Origin: Anaerolineales bacterium
GTDB lineage: Bacteria; Chloroflexota; Anaerolineae; Anaerolineales; Villigracilaceae
Length of the DNA: 21,363 bases
Direction of reading: 5' to 3'
Assembly: GCA_016928525.1 (NCBI GenBank)
Contig: JAFGKO010000081.1
Coordinates: forward strand, 1 to 21,363
A program made the translations under genes and the position numbers. Of the stretch, positions 8,589 through 16,877 are shown piece by piece (position 1 is the first letter of the stretch; each line of letters opens with the position of its first letter). The notes below the pieces were generated by a model, which did no database searches, was not told the origin of the DNA, and saw only the letters and a program-made list of their open reading frames with translations.

Positions 8589-8652
8589 TTTCCATGAAAT
8601 CGCGGATCGTGCAGATAGAGATATGGGTAGAAGAGTTGGCAAAAGTTGGGAG
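8587..8652 (-). repeat. leader repeat copy A, upstream of the soluble hybrid kinase
   Basis: This aligns without gaps to 11976-12041, with about 50 of 66 bases identical by hand count, including an 18-base exact run (8622-8639). On the plus strand it contains two GTTGG half-sites 10 bases apart (8635 and 8645). Its distal end reaches the start region of the hybrid kinase and includes an ATG GAA AAT that opens a 9-codon frame ending at the 8573 start codon. Confidence 0.8.
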
Positions 8653-8692
8653 GAGGAAAACGGCTTTCTGCCCGCCAAAAGCAGTGGGCATA

Positions 8693-11600
8693 TCAAAATT
8701 CCATGAAGTTTTTCTTGTTATGTAGAAGCTTTCCTAATTCTTCAGCCGGCATAGGCCGACCGAAAAGGAAACCCTGGGCCTCGTCGCAGAATTGTGATTT
8801 CAAAAACTTCAATTGTTCTTCTGTTTCCACTCCCTCAGCAACAACCTCCAGATTAAGGGTTTGCCCCATGAAAATGATGGCCGAGGTTATCGCTTCGCTA
8901 TTTTTATTGCTATCGTTATCCTGGATGAACGAGCCGTCGATCTTCAAAACTTTGAGCGGGAATTGTTTCAGGTAACTGAGAGAGGAGTAACCATTTCCAA
9001 AATCATCCAATGAAATACTCACTCCCAGTTTGTTCAGCTCATTCAAAACACTAATACTGTGTGTAATGTCCTTCATAGCCACACTTTCAGTGATCTCCAG
9101 ACGCAAGCCATCGCCGGAAAGCCCGGTATCACGCAAAGTACCTTCGACCACCTTGATCAGATTTCTATCCTGGAACTGACGTCCAGAAATGTTGACAGAA
9201 ACCCACAATTTCGGACGCTGGCTATCTCGCCAGGCCCTAACCTGTTCACAAGCCTCACGCAACACATAAGCGCCTATTTGTATAATAAGCCCGGTCTCTT
9301 CAGCAACGTGAATAAAGTCGAGAGGCAAGATCAAGCCACGCTTTGGGTGCATCCAGCGCAATAACGCCTCTACGCCGGTTACTTCGCCGCTTACCAGCGA
9401 AATGATCGGTTGATAATAAACCTGCCATTCCTGGTTTTCTACCGCAAGCTTCAAATCAGCTTCAATTTGCATCAGCGCAACGGCATTTTCATACATCGTA
9501 GCGTCAAAGATCTGATAGCGGCCACCGCCCAACGCTTTGGCGCGATACATGGCTGAATCGGCGTCACGCAATAACTCTTGCGGCTCGGTGTAGTTGCCTG
9601 TGTACAGGACAATACCAATACTGGCCGTAGAGGATCGATTTACAGCTCTAAGCAAGTCGGTTGACTTCAACTGGGCTAGGATTCTCTCAGCCACTCGGAC
9701 TGTGTCGCTGACATCATTTACTCCATTTAGTAGGACCGCAAACTCGTCTCCGCCCAGACGAGAGACGGTATCATCAGGTCGCAAAATGGAACGTAAATGC
9801 TGAGCAACGGAGGCTAAAAATGTATCTCCAACAGAATGCCCAAGACTGTCATTGATGACCTTGAAGCGGTCTAAATCCAGGAACAACACCGCGAAGAGAT
9901 CATCCGGATGCCGCTTAGCGTATTCCAACCTTTGACGCAAGCGGTCCACGAAAAGCACACGGTTGGGGAGGCCGGTCAAGGAATCATGTAAAGCATCGTG
10001 GGCCAAACGTTCTTCAACCCATTTGCGGTCGGTGATGTCCGTTTGCGAACCGGCCATCCGGTAAGCCCTGCCATCTGCATATCGCACTGCCAATCCGCGA
10101 CAGAGCATCCACATGTAATCTTCATTCGCGTGTCGGATACGATATTCACATTCGAAGTAGGTGGTATCTCCATTAAGGTGAAGGCTTATAGCAGCTTGTA
10201 GCTTTGGCAAGTCTTGCGGATGTACACGCTTAAACCATTCCTCTGGGTTGCTTCTGACTTCACTTTCATCAAAACCGAGCATGGAATTCCAGCGCGGGGA
10301 GAAATAGATTTCGCCTGACTTCAGGTTCCAATCCCACAGCCCGTCATTTGCGCCACGCACGGCGAGCGAATAGCGTTCTTCGCTTTCGCGTAACGCCTTC
10401 TCAGCGCGTTTGCGCTCGGTGATATCGCGGGCGACAACAAAGATAAGATTTTGTTCACCATGCTGAACCTTGTTGGCAGTCACCTCCACCTCAACTGTCG
10501 AGCCATCCTTCCTTCGCCAGTATCGTTCGCCAATATTCACACCCTCCCCCTCAAGTACATTCTGAACGATGCTATCGATAGAGGACTTCTCTTGCGCGAC
10601 AATATCATAGAGTGTCAAGCAGGTTATTTCTTCGGTTGTATAACCCAGGAGGTTTACAAAAGCAGAGTTTGCCTCCAAGACCCACATAGTTTCCCCATCA
10701 AGTATGTAAATGGCCTCCAACGAATGTTCTAAGACTGCGCGGTAGCGGGCTTCGCTCTCCCGTAGTGCTGCTTCAATTCGCCTGCGTTCGGTAATTTCAT
10801 CGGTCAGTTCCGCAGTGCGTTCCTGCACCCGCTTTTCAAGTTCTGCATTGAGTTGGTTGAGTTCGCTTTCTGCCCGCTTTCTTTCGGCAATATCGCGGGT
10901 GACGCCTAAAATAGCATTTGGTTTGCCATGTTCGTCAAGAAGAAATGACATCCTTGTTTCGGTCCAAACTTTCGAACCATCCTTACAAACCATCTCCAAC
11001 TCTAATTTTAGATATTCATCTTTGATTTTCTCGGGAGATACAGATTCTGTCATTGACAGAATATCTTTATAAAATTCAGCAAAAAGCCTGGCTGAATCAG
11101 GCGTCAAGATTTCGGAAATACTCTGCCCTAGCGCTTCCTGGACAGAAAAGCCGCGCAATTTCTCAACAGCCGGGCTGATATAAGTTAATTCCAGGTCCAA
11201 ATTTCGTACCCAGATAACGTCGCTTGCGTTCTCAGCTAACAAGCGATAAAGCCTCTCGCTTTCACGAAGCTCAGATTCCATTTTCTTTCGGTCTGAAATA
11301 TCCCGGCTCGAAAGGATCGCGCCAGCGAACTCATCCTGCCCGTTCTTGAATATGCTGTAGACACATTCCATCCACAGGTAATGTCCCTCAGCGTGCAGGT
11401 AGCGAAATACCAATGGGCCGGGACTCTCCCGACTTTCCACCGCCTGTGAGAATGCAGCCCGGGCTTCTTCCAGGTCGTCTGGATGCAGACGCTCGAAGAT
11501 TATTTGGCCAATCACCTTCTCAGGCTCGATCCCCAACACCCGTTTGTAAGAGGGACTTGCATATTGAATAGCCCCATCCGGTCCAATTTGTGTGATCACA

Positions 11601-11788
11601 TCATACATATTGTCGGTGAGCCGACGTAGATTTTCTTCGCTTACCTTGAGGGAATCCATTTGTGATAGAACTTGCGCATCCCAATTCTGTAGTCGGTCGG
11701 TCATTCCGTCAAAAGCCTTTGATGACTGAGGGCTTTCACCCTCGCGCATCACATCGATGTTGGCCTCGCTGCCCGAATGTAGCAGCAT
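8693..11788 (-). CDS. PAS(x4)-GGDEF-EAL cyclic-di-GMP synthase/phosphodiesterase
   Basis: The 1031-residue protein is cytoplasmic. PAS1 (about 50-170), PAS2 (about 175-302), a coiled coil (about 303-340), PAS3 (about 345-460) and PAS4 (about 470-592) precede GGDEF (about 597-765) and EAL (about 775-1020). The cyclase motif is an intact GGDEF (679-683) with an inhibitory RxxD site five residues before it (R670-D673). The phosphodiesterase motifs are intact too: EALLRW (807), SVNISGRQF, LEITES, LDDFGNGYSSL, LKIDGSF and AEGVE. It should therefore be able both to make and to degrade cyclic-di-GMP, tuned by PAS input. The start is unclear: ATG 11788 has no good ribosome site, and ATG 11749 is an alternative. 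It lies downstream of the response regulator terminator and a leader repeat, so it may have its own promoter. Confidence 0.93.
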   Translation of the reverse strand: MLLHSGSEANIDVMREGESPQSSKAFDGMTDRLQNWDAQVLSQMDSLKVSEENLRRLTDNMYDVITQIGPDGAIQYASPSYKRVLGIEPEKVIGQIIFERLHPDDLEEARAAFSQAVESRESPGPLVFRYLHAEGHYLWMECVYSIFKNGQDEFAGAILSSRDISDRKKMESELRESERLYRLLAENASDVIWVRNLDLELTYISPAVEKLRGFSVQEALGQSISEILTPDSARLFAEFYKDILSMTESVSPEKIKDEYLKLELEMVCKDGSKVWTETRMSFLLDEHGKPNAILGVTRDIAERKRAESELNQLNAELEKRVQERTAELTDEITERRRIEAALRESEARYRAVLEHSLEAIYILDGETMWVLEANSAFVNLLGYTTEEITCLTLYDIVAQEKSSIDSIVQNVLEGEGVNIGERYWRRKDGSTVEVEVTANKVQHGEQNLIFVVARDITERKRAEKALRESEERYSLAVRGANDGLWDWNLKSGEIYFSPRWNSMLGFDESEVRSNPEEWFKRVHPQDLPKLQAAISLHLNGDTTYFECEYRIRHANEDYMWMLCRGLAVRYADGRAYRMAGSQTDITDRKWVEERLAHDALHDSLTGLPNRVLFVDRLRQRLEYAKRHPDDLFAVLFLDLDRFKVINDSLGHSVGDTFLASVAQHLRSILRPDDTVSRLGGDEFAVLLNGVNDVSDTVRVAERILAQLKSTDLLRAVNRSSTASIGIVLYTGNYTEPQELLRDADSAMYRAKALGGGRYQIFDATMYENAVALMQIEADLKLAVENQEWQVYYQPIISLVSGEVTGVEALLRWMHPKRGLILPLDFIHVAEETGLIIQIGAYVLREACEQVRAWRDSQRPKLWVSVNISGRQFQDRNLIKVVEGTLRDTGLSGDGLRLEITESVAMKDITHSISVLNELNKLGVSISLDDFGNGYSSLSYLKQFPLKVLKIDGSFIQDNDSNKNSEAITSAIIFMGQTLNLEVVAEGVETEEQLKFLKSQFCDEAQGFLFGRPMPAEELGKLLHNKKNFMEF

Positions 11789-11975
11789 AAAGTTGGCATT
11801 CTACGAACAGAAGATCTGCGGTTATCGGAATAACTGCCAGGGCAACCAACCAATTGCCGTTAGATCTTCGCATGGACACGATCGTTATCCTCCATTTTTG
11901 AGCCTCTTTTGAGATATGCAAATAACCATTATCCACCTCACCATCTTGAAGGAAGGTGGGAGGCTTTGCATTTCT

Positions 11976-12041
11976 ATTTTCCATGATATTTGCAAACTTG
12001 CAGATTGCGTTATGGGTAGAAGAGTTGGAGAAAGTTGGAGA
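11976..12041 (-). repeat. leader repeat copy B, upstream of the GGDEF-EAL gene
   Basis: This is the partner of 8587-8652, at a constant offset of 3389 bases. The exact 18-base core is at 12011-12028. GTTGG half-sites at 12024 and 12034 (plus strand) are again 10 bases apart. It begins immediately after the response regulator terminator. Confidence 0.8.
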
Positions 12042-12043
12042 AC

Positions 12044-12078
12044 AAAAAGCCGCTTCAGGTCTGGACTGGAAGCGGCTT
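12044..12078 (-). terminator. intrinsic terminator of the kinase-response regulator operon
   Basis: AAGCCGCTTC and GAAGCGGCTT (12069-12078 and 12047-12056) form a perfect 10-bp stem with a 12-nt loop. Read on the minus strand, the stem runs straight into a T-tract (TTTTTGTT). It lies 28 bases past the stop codon of the response regulator. Confidence 0.85.
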
Positions 12079-12106
12079 CGGCCCGTAAAACGAATCAGCC
12101 CCCTCG

Positions 12107-12910
12107 TTAATCCGACACAAGACGATAACCTGTCCCTCGCTGGTTGATCAGGTAAATGGGTTTACGAGGATCGGGTTCAATCGCCTGGCGAATGTGATGC
12201 ACATGCCATTTGACCAGTTCCTGCGCCTCCCGAAAATCGGCCTGGTACCCCTGGGCTTCCGCGATCAACGTCTGGTAATCCACTACATTGGGCGCATGAC
12301 GTACCAAAACAACCAGATAATCGAAAGTGGTGGGAGTAAGGTCTATGGTTTGTCCACCCATTTTCAAGCGCCGGGCATGCAAATCCAGGCTAATTTCGCC
12401 GCAGACAAGAAAGCGTTCGCTGATATCTTCCCTCTGGACGGTCGGAACAGGTTCAACTTCTTCGCCTTTCTCAAGGTCGCTGAGTTCGGCTTGCAACGCC
12501 TCGATTTGCGATTGGATTTCACGTTTGCGGCGTTCCTTCTGCCTCCAGGCAAGGACGTCTTGTGTGCGCTTAATCAATGCCTGTGGTTTTAGAGGCTTCA
12601 TTAGATAATCGATTGCCCCATGCCGAAGAGCCTCTACCGCGGAATTCATGTCAGGTTGGGCCGTGAATAGAATGACAGGTACTTCAGGAGATTTCGAATG
12701 AATGGCTTTCAGTACTTCCAAGCCATTCATATCTGGCATACGGATATCCAGATAGACCAGGTCAAATTTTTGGTGCGACAGGAAGGCCAACCCCTCTTTC
12801 CCACTTTCCGCGGTAGTGACCTCAAACTTTGCCTGCTGAAGGATGCGCGCCAGGGTGCGGCGCAAAGAAGCTTCATCATCAATGATCAGAACTTGGCCTG
12901 TAATATTCAT
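12107..12910 (-). CDS. OmpR/PhoB-family response regulator
   Basis: This 267-residue DNA-binding response regulator has an N-terminal receiver (about 5-120) with the acidic pair D11/D12, phospho-acceptor D55 in LVYLDIRMPD, T83 and K105. A charged helical linker (about 122-150) follows, then a winged-helix effector domain (about 165-265) ending YLINQRGTGYRLVSD, the usual OmpR/PhoB signature. The linker is longer than in typical members (about 225-240 residues in all), and a coiled coil there could aid dimerisation. ATG 12910 lies seven bases after the kinase stop codon, with AGGG five bases upstream overlapping that stop, so translation is probably coupled. It is the natural partner of the kinase encoded just before it and the only DNA-binding response regulator in the window. 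Confidence 0.93.
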   Translation of the reverse strand: MNITGQVLIIDDEASLRRTLARILQQAKFEVTTAESGKEGLAFLSHQKFDLVYLDIRMPDMNGLEVLKAIHSKSPEVPVILFTAQPDMNSAVEALRHGAIDYLMKPLKPQALIKRTQDVLAWRQKERRKREIQSQIEALQAELSDLEKGEEVEPVPTVQREDISERFLVCGEISLDLHARRLKMGGQTIDLTPTTFDYLVVLVRHAPNVVDYQTLIAEAQGYQADFREAQELVKWHVHHIRQAIEPDPRKPIYLINQRGTGYRLVSD

Positions 12911-12917
12911 TATTACC

Positions 12918-15605
12918 CTATTTTTCTATCGGAAACCAGACCTTGAACGTGGCTCCACCTTTTTCGTTATTCTCAACCTGTATTTCACCACCATGCTGGT
13001 GAATTATCTCGGTTGTAATGCTCAACCCAAGGCCGGTACCGGCTTTCTTGTTGGTAAAAAAAGGCTCGAATATCTTGGGAAGTATTTCGGGATCAATGCC
13101 ACCTCCGGTATCGATGACGGAGAGCAAGACCCGCCTTTCTTCAAGGAATTGCTGAGTATAGACAGTCAAAAGCCCACCTGTTTGCATGGCTTCGATTGAA
13201 TTGATAAACAAGTTCAGCATTACCTGTCGGATCTGGTCAGCCACGCCTCGAATAGGGGGCAATCCGGGTTCGGGGTGAAACTCGAATACTACATTGTTAT
13301 GACGCATGTGGGTGGCCGTCAGGCTGTGTATATCTTCAACGATTTCGTTTATTTGGATGGCTTCAGCATCTTCTGAACGCATAGGACGATATGTGGTTCG
13401 CAACCTGCCCAACAAAGTTGCCATCCTCTCCACTTCGGACAAGATGATTTCCAGGTCCTGTTTTCCCTGCGCCGATAAATTTTCTTCTTGCTGGACCAGG
13501 AAAAGAGCATTCTGAACTGCCTGCAAAGGATTATTCAACTCGTGTGAAACAGACGCCAGCAACTGTCCAGCCACTGCAAGCCGTTCGTTTTGTATCAATT
13601 TTGTGCGCATCGCCTGTTCATGAGTCAGTGAAGCTTGCAGATCATTGTACAGGTTTGCTTTTTGCAATGCAACGGCCAATTGGTCAGCAACCGCACTCAG
13701 TAGATCCATTTGGTGTGGGGCGATAGGGTTAGAGGCTGTCTGCCGAACATCCAGAACACCTATGACCTGCTTATCAATGATTATGGGTACGGCCAATTCA
13801 GATTTTATATCAGGTAGAAGAGGATGATCAACGTGAAAGATTACATTTTCTACATCGTTGGTTACAAAAGGTTCACCAGTATATGCTACATGCCCGACAA
13901 TATCTTCACCAAACATCAAGCGATATCCTTGTTCTACTAATTGTATTGCAATTTTTCCACTTCCCTGGCGAGCTACAAGTTCCTCGCTATCAGGATCCAC
14001 TACATAGATTAGGACATGATAGTATCCAAGGTTTTGCCGCAAGAGATCGGCTACGTCTTTCATCAATTGGTCAGGGTCCAGAGATCCAACCAGACCCTGA
14101 CTGATGCGATAAAGGATATCGATTTCGACTAAACCCCGTCGAGTTATTTCTAGTAAAGAGGCGTTTTCAATTGCAATGACAACTTGATTACCCAGGGTTT
14201 CGAGCAGAGAAATCTCGTTCTCTTGAAAAGCATTTGCGACACTGCTATGAATGCTGATCGTCCCAAGAGTTTTTTCGCTGCTTCGAATCGGCGCTACGAC
14301 AAGCGAGCGGAATTTTACAGGTATAGCCTGGTGTAGAAAACGGGAGTCCGATTGGACATCAGCAATTGTAATCATCTTTCCCGTTGCAATGACCTGGCCG
14401 GCAACGCCTTCCCCAAGGCGCATGTTTAGTTTTCTTTTTGTTTTCTCCTTAAAACCTGCTACTGCGCGAGGCACGAGCAATTGGTGTTCATTGTCTATCA
14501 AGTGCAAGATAACGGTATCGGCCTTTGGGATCAATTCTTTGGCTGAGTTAACAATCAGTTGGAGTACCTTATCCACACCTATACTCTCTGATTCGCTTAG
14601 AGCGCGTTCGATATCAGCTAACGCTTTTGCCTCTTTGAGCTGCGCTTCTATTTCAAGTTGCTGCTGAACGGTCCTGAGCGCAAGTGCGACTTGATTGCTG
14701 GCCAATTCAACGTATACGATCTCTTCGGGAGGAAAGCTTCGCGGGGCATCAAACGCGAGGATCACAGCGCCGAAGCGGTAATCGCTCATGACCAAAGGAA
14801 GGATAAGCGCCGATTTCATTTGAGAGGCCTGGATTTCGAAAGGAACTGGATCGATTACGAAGGTTGATTTTTGAACGTCTTCTATAATTATTGAGTGCCT
14901 GGACTGCAATACCGTCTTGATCAGATTTGTTTCTTCAGATCCCAGAGGGATGGGAAACAAACTTCTTTCCATGGATCTGGTAGCAGCAATGAGATTTGCC
15001 TGCTCATTTTTTGCGTCCCAACCGATGAGATAAGCATAATCGGCAACAAACAGGTTTGTCAGATGGGAGATCAGACGGAAATAGGCATCCTCCAGGTTAT
15101 TTGGGCTGGTGATACTCTTGGTAGCTATGCTTACCAATGCAATGAACCGTTCGCGAGAATCGACTTCACTACCGGCACGCTTTCGAACAATAGCCGCATC
15201 GTGTATGTAGCCAGCAAGATAAGCAACTACAATCACCGAGGCAAAACCCGGCCAGCCAGCGACAAGAGTATCCCAAGTGAAACCAGCATATACGCTGAGA
15301 AGCAATGCGCTCAAAACAATGCCCAACAGGCTGGCAACAAGACCACCCCTGACACCAAAAAACCAACTTGCTATTACGACCGGGATGGAGATTAGGGCAG
15401 CCGAAACTGGGCCTATGGCAGCATTGAGAAGCGGGAACGTAGCAATGAACAAAATGGTCAGGCCCAATACAATGATCCACTGCCTTCTGGACCGGTACTG
15501 CTTGGAGGTCTGCGTTCTAGGTGTGTTAAATTTGTCGCCAGGTGATTGCGCGTCTTTTGATTTCTGTCTGGTAATCCTCCGTAAAGCATTTTCCAATTTA
15601 CCCAT
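12918..15605 (-). CDS. membrane histidine kinase with three GAF domains
   Basis: The product has 895 residues. After a basic N-terminus come four membrane segments (about 42-62, 66-84, 88-107, 115-138) with almost no extracellular loop, then GAF1 (about 155-315), GAF2 (about 330-480), GAF3 (about 495-650), HisKA with H688 in ASVSHELNNP, and HATPase_c with an N-box (NLFINSIEAM), DTGGGIDP and GTGLGLSI. It should autophosphorylate and pass phosphate to the OmpR-type regulator encoded seven bases downstream. GAF3 belongs to the same subfamily as the GAF domains of the dCache sensors (GYYHVLIYVV and GVLDV). Start ATG 15605 has AAGGTGA six bases upstream. It is the first gene of the minus-strand signalling run. 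Confidence 0.93.
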   Translation of the reverse strand: MGKLENALRRITRQKSKDAQSPGDKFNTPRTQTSKQYRSRRQWIIVLGLTILFIATFPLLNAAIGPVSAALISIPVVIASWFFGVRGGLVASLLGIVLSALLLSVYAGFTWDTLVAGWPGFASVIVVAYLAGYIHDAAIVRKRAGSEVDSRERFIALVSIATKSITSPNNLEDAYFRLISHLTNLFVADYAYLIGWDAKNEQANLIAATRSMERSLFPIPLGSEETNLIKTVLQSRHSIIIEDVQKSTFVIDPVPFEIQASQMKSALILPLVMSDYRFGAVILAFDAPRSFPPEEIVYVELASNQVALALRTVQQQLEIEAQLKEAKALADIERALSESESIGVDKVLQLIVNSAKELIPKADTVILHLIDNEHQLLVPRAVAGFKEKTKRKLNMRLGEGVAGQVIATGKMITIADVQSDSRFLHQAIPVKFRSLVVAPIRSSEKTLGTISIHSSVANAFQENEISLLETLGNQVVIAIENASLLEITRRGLVEIDILYRISQGLVGSLDPDQLMKDVADLLRQNLGYYHVLIYVVDPDSEELVARQGSGKIAIQLVEQGYRLMFGEDIVGHVAYTGEPFVTNDVENVIFHVDHPLLPDIKSELAVPIIIDKQVIGVLDVRQTASNPIAPHQMDLLSAVADQLAVALQKANLYNDLQASLTHEQAMRTKLIQNERLAVAGQLLASVSHELNNPLQAVQNALFLVQQEENLSAQGKQDLEIILSEVERMATLLGRLRTTYRPMRSEDAEAIQINEIVEDIHSLTATHMRHNNVVFEFHPEPGLPPIRGVADQIRQVMLNLFINSIEAMQTGGLLTVYTQQFLEERRVLLSVIDTGGGIDPEILPKIFEPFFTNKKAGTGLGLSITTEIIHQHGGEIQVENNEKGGATFKVWFPIEK

Positions 15606-15769
15606 TTATCTCACCTTGCGCACCACAGGTATTGTCAAGCCCATCTGGAAAACTGCAATCCAAAAAACTCTTCTTAGAGAGCGTAGAATCAGGAATAGCC
15701 AAAGAATTCATAGGGCCATTGTACAAAATATGGGCTTTCGTTACATTGCATCATTCTTTCAATTTCTAA

Positions 15770-15783
15770 CGGAAATTTTTCCG
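15770..15783. promoter_or_regulatory. 14-bp perfect palindrome upstream of the kinase operon
   Basis: CGGAAATTTTTCCG has two 6-bp arms around a TT centre, about 165 bases upstream of the kinase start codon. It could be an operator for the signalling operon. No regulator can be assigned. Confidence 0.35.
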
Positions 15784-15835
15784 CAGCAGCCAGCTCGAGT
15801 TGCAGGTTTTACCATTGATTCTACCCGAGCTTAAA

Positions 15836-15858
15836 TTAAAAAGGCGCTTTTGGCGCCT
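15836..15858 (-). terminator. minus-strand intrinsic terminator after the tRNA-like remnant
   Basis: AGGCGC and GCGCCT (15842-15847 and 15853-15858) form a 6-bp GC-rich stem with a 5-base loop. On the minus strand TTTTT follows the stem directly. The plus-strand side has only a broken T-run. Such a hairpin is typical downstream of a tRNA gene and would insulate the kinase operon from reading out of the IclR region. Confidence 0.7.
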
Positions 15859-15869
15859 CTTTGCATTTT

Positions 15870-15922
15870 ATAGCGGGGGCAGGACTCGATAACCCATGTG
15901 GGGCACTTACCCACGACCTCAC
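15870..15922 (-). pseudogene. possible tRNA 3'-end remnant
   Basis: Read on the minus strand, the stretch contains GAGGTCGTGGGT, then about 19 extra bases, then CGAGTCCTGCCCCCGCTA. Joined, these resemble a tRNA variable region, T-arm (GTGGG, loop, CCTGC) and acceptor strand (CCCCGCT) with discriminator A. The 5' half of a tRNA with a matching AGCGGGG strand is absent nearby, so it cannot be a working tRNA. The terminator-like hairpin directly downstream fits a former tRNA locus. This is a pattern judgement only. Confidence 0.35.
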
Positions 15923-16004
15923 AGAATAGAAATTGCACTTATTCAAAATAATCCAAATCCTGCAATAGCTTCTTGGCCATCATATTTTTTATTGACCTAT
16001 AATA

Positions 16005-16763
16005 TTACTCCAGATTAATTGCTAGTTCAACTTCCTTGGCAATATTATTTGCAACAGCCACAAGGTTTGGACCCATCTCGATCATTCGTTCTCGAGTAAG
16101 CCGGTATGCGGGTCCAGCGATGGAAACTGAGGCAATCGGATGATTGCAAATTGGTGCGGCAATGGCATTGATTCCTTCTTCAAACTCCTGCTCAGAAATT
16201 GCATACCCGCGCTGGCGTGTTTGGCTCATATCCTCAAAAAAAGCGTCTAGAGAAGTTATTGTATTCTTTGTGTACCTTGGCATTCCACACTCAAGAATGT
16301 GCCGGGCATTTTCTTCCGGCAAAAAAGCAAGTATTGCTTTTCCAGAAGCAGTGCAAAACGCGGGAAGCCGCTGGCCCGGCGCAGCAGCTAACTTAACACG
16401 TTGGGAGCTTTCGATTACGTCCAAGTAGATTACCTCTGTGTCATCCAGAACCGTGAGATTGACGTTTTCACGATACTGATCACATAAAGTATGTAAGAAA
16501 GGAGTTGCTAACCGACGCAGGTCGTTATGCTCTAATGTCAGAAATGCCATCTGGAGAAGTCGAATCCCTGGCCTATAAATCCCCGTTACCGGATCCCTCT
16601 CTACAAAGCGTTTTCCTTCCAGGGTAGCCAGCAATCTATGTACGGTACTCTTGTTTATCCCGACCATCTCCGAAATTTGTGTCATCGTAAGCTCAGGTGT
16701 CTGGCTGGTAAAACACATGAGAACATCCAGAGCACGTTCCACAGCGCGAATTGATTCACTCAT
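16005..16763 (-). CDS. IclR-family transcriptional regulator
   Basis: The 252-residue protein has an N-terminal IclR winged helix-turn-helix (about 5-65: LTMTQISEMVGINKSTVHRLLATLEGKRFV in two parts) and a C-terminal IclR effector domain (about 75-248) with the family hallmarks LPAFCTASGKAILAFLP, RQRGYAISEQEFEEG and APICNHP. Length is normal. ATG 16763 has GAGGGAGC about eight bases upstream. IclR proteins usually control adjacent catabolic operons; here the closest is the divergent nitroreductase-CoA-transferase operon. Its effector is probably an organic acid linked to that pathway (inferred). Confidence 0.93.
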   Translation of the reverse strand: MSESIRAVERALDVLMCFTSQTPELTMTQISEMVGINKSTVHRLLATLEGKRFVERDPVTGIYRPGIRLLQMAFLTLEHNDLRRLATPFLHTLCDQYRENVNLTVLDDTEVIYLDVIESSQRVKLAAAPGQRLPAFCTASGKAILAFLPEENARHILECGMPRYTKNTITSLDAFFEDMSQTRQRGYAISEQEFEEGINAIAAPICNHPIASVSIAGPAYRLTRERMIEMGPNLVAVANNIAKEVELAINLE

Positions 16764-16809
16764 TCTAATTGCTCCCTCTCAATTACATTCTTTAAAAATA
16801 ATTACTCAT

Positions 16810-16838
16810 ATTTTACTAGCTCAGATGCCGGAAAGCAA
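16810..16838 (-). promoter_or_regulatory. candidate promoter of the IclR gene
   Basis: On the minus strand TTGCTT (16833-16838) and TAAAAT (16810-16815) are 17 bases apart. The -10 matches consensus at five of six positions and the -35 at three. It lies about 47 bases upstream of the start codon, in an AT-rich stretch. Confidence 0.45.
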
Positions 16839-16857
16839 AAAAATTCCTTTTTGAAGG
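16837..16857 (-). terminator. weak intrinsic terminator after the acetyltransferase gene
   Basis: A short CCTT/AAGG hairpin (16846-16857) is followed on the minus strand by AA and seven T residues. The stem is only four base pairs, so termination would be partial. Its T-run overlaps the candidate -35 of the IclR gene. Confidence 0.35.
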
Positions 16858-16877
16858 GTCGTTTATCTGTGAGTAAG

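Larger units (their letters stand above)
11789..12106 (-). other. intergenic leader between response regulator and GGDEF-EAL genes
   Basis: This 318-base gap holds the intrinsic terminator of the upstream operon, a copy of the leader repeat, and an open frame of 82 codons (11984 down to 11736). That frame overlaps the GGDEF-EAL start in another phase. It encodes a hydrophobic run (NWLVALAVIPITADLLFV) but has no ribosome site before its ATG and no recognisable family. It could be a frame-shifted former N-terminus or chance. No convincing promoter was seen. Confidence 0.45.
15606..16004. other. 399-base gap: boundary between signalling island and IclR region
   Basis: No gene is supported here. 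It contains, from left to right, a possible -10 element on the minus strand (TACAAT, 15718-15723) without a good -35, a 14-bp palindrome (15770-15783), a hairpin terminator (15842-15858) and a tRNA-3'-end-like stretch (15870-15922). The rest is AT-rich and featureless. Confidence 0.6.

Noticed and set aside
8662..8690. Hairpin-like sequence at the end of the GGDEF-EAL gene as a terminator
   Set aside because: The possible stems are only five perfect base pairs with a broken T-run; it is better seen as flanking sequence of the leader repeat.
15627..15643. TTGACA on the minus strand just upstream of the kinase gene as a promoter
   Set aside because: A suitably spaced -10 would fall on the ribosome binding site, and none with a good match exists.
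15277..15834. 185-codon open frame on the plus strand running into the gap before the IclR gene
   Set aside because: Its first half is antisense to the membrane kinase N-terminus and the remainder has no family features or ribosome site.
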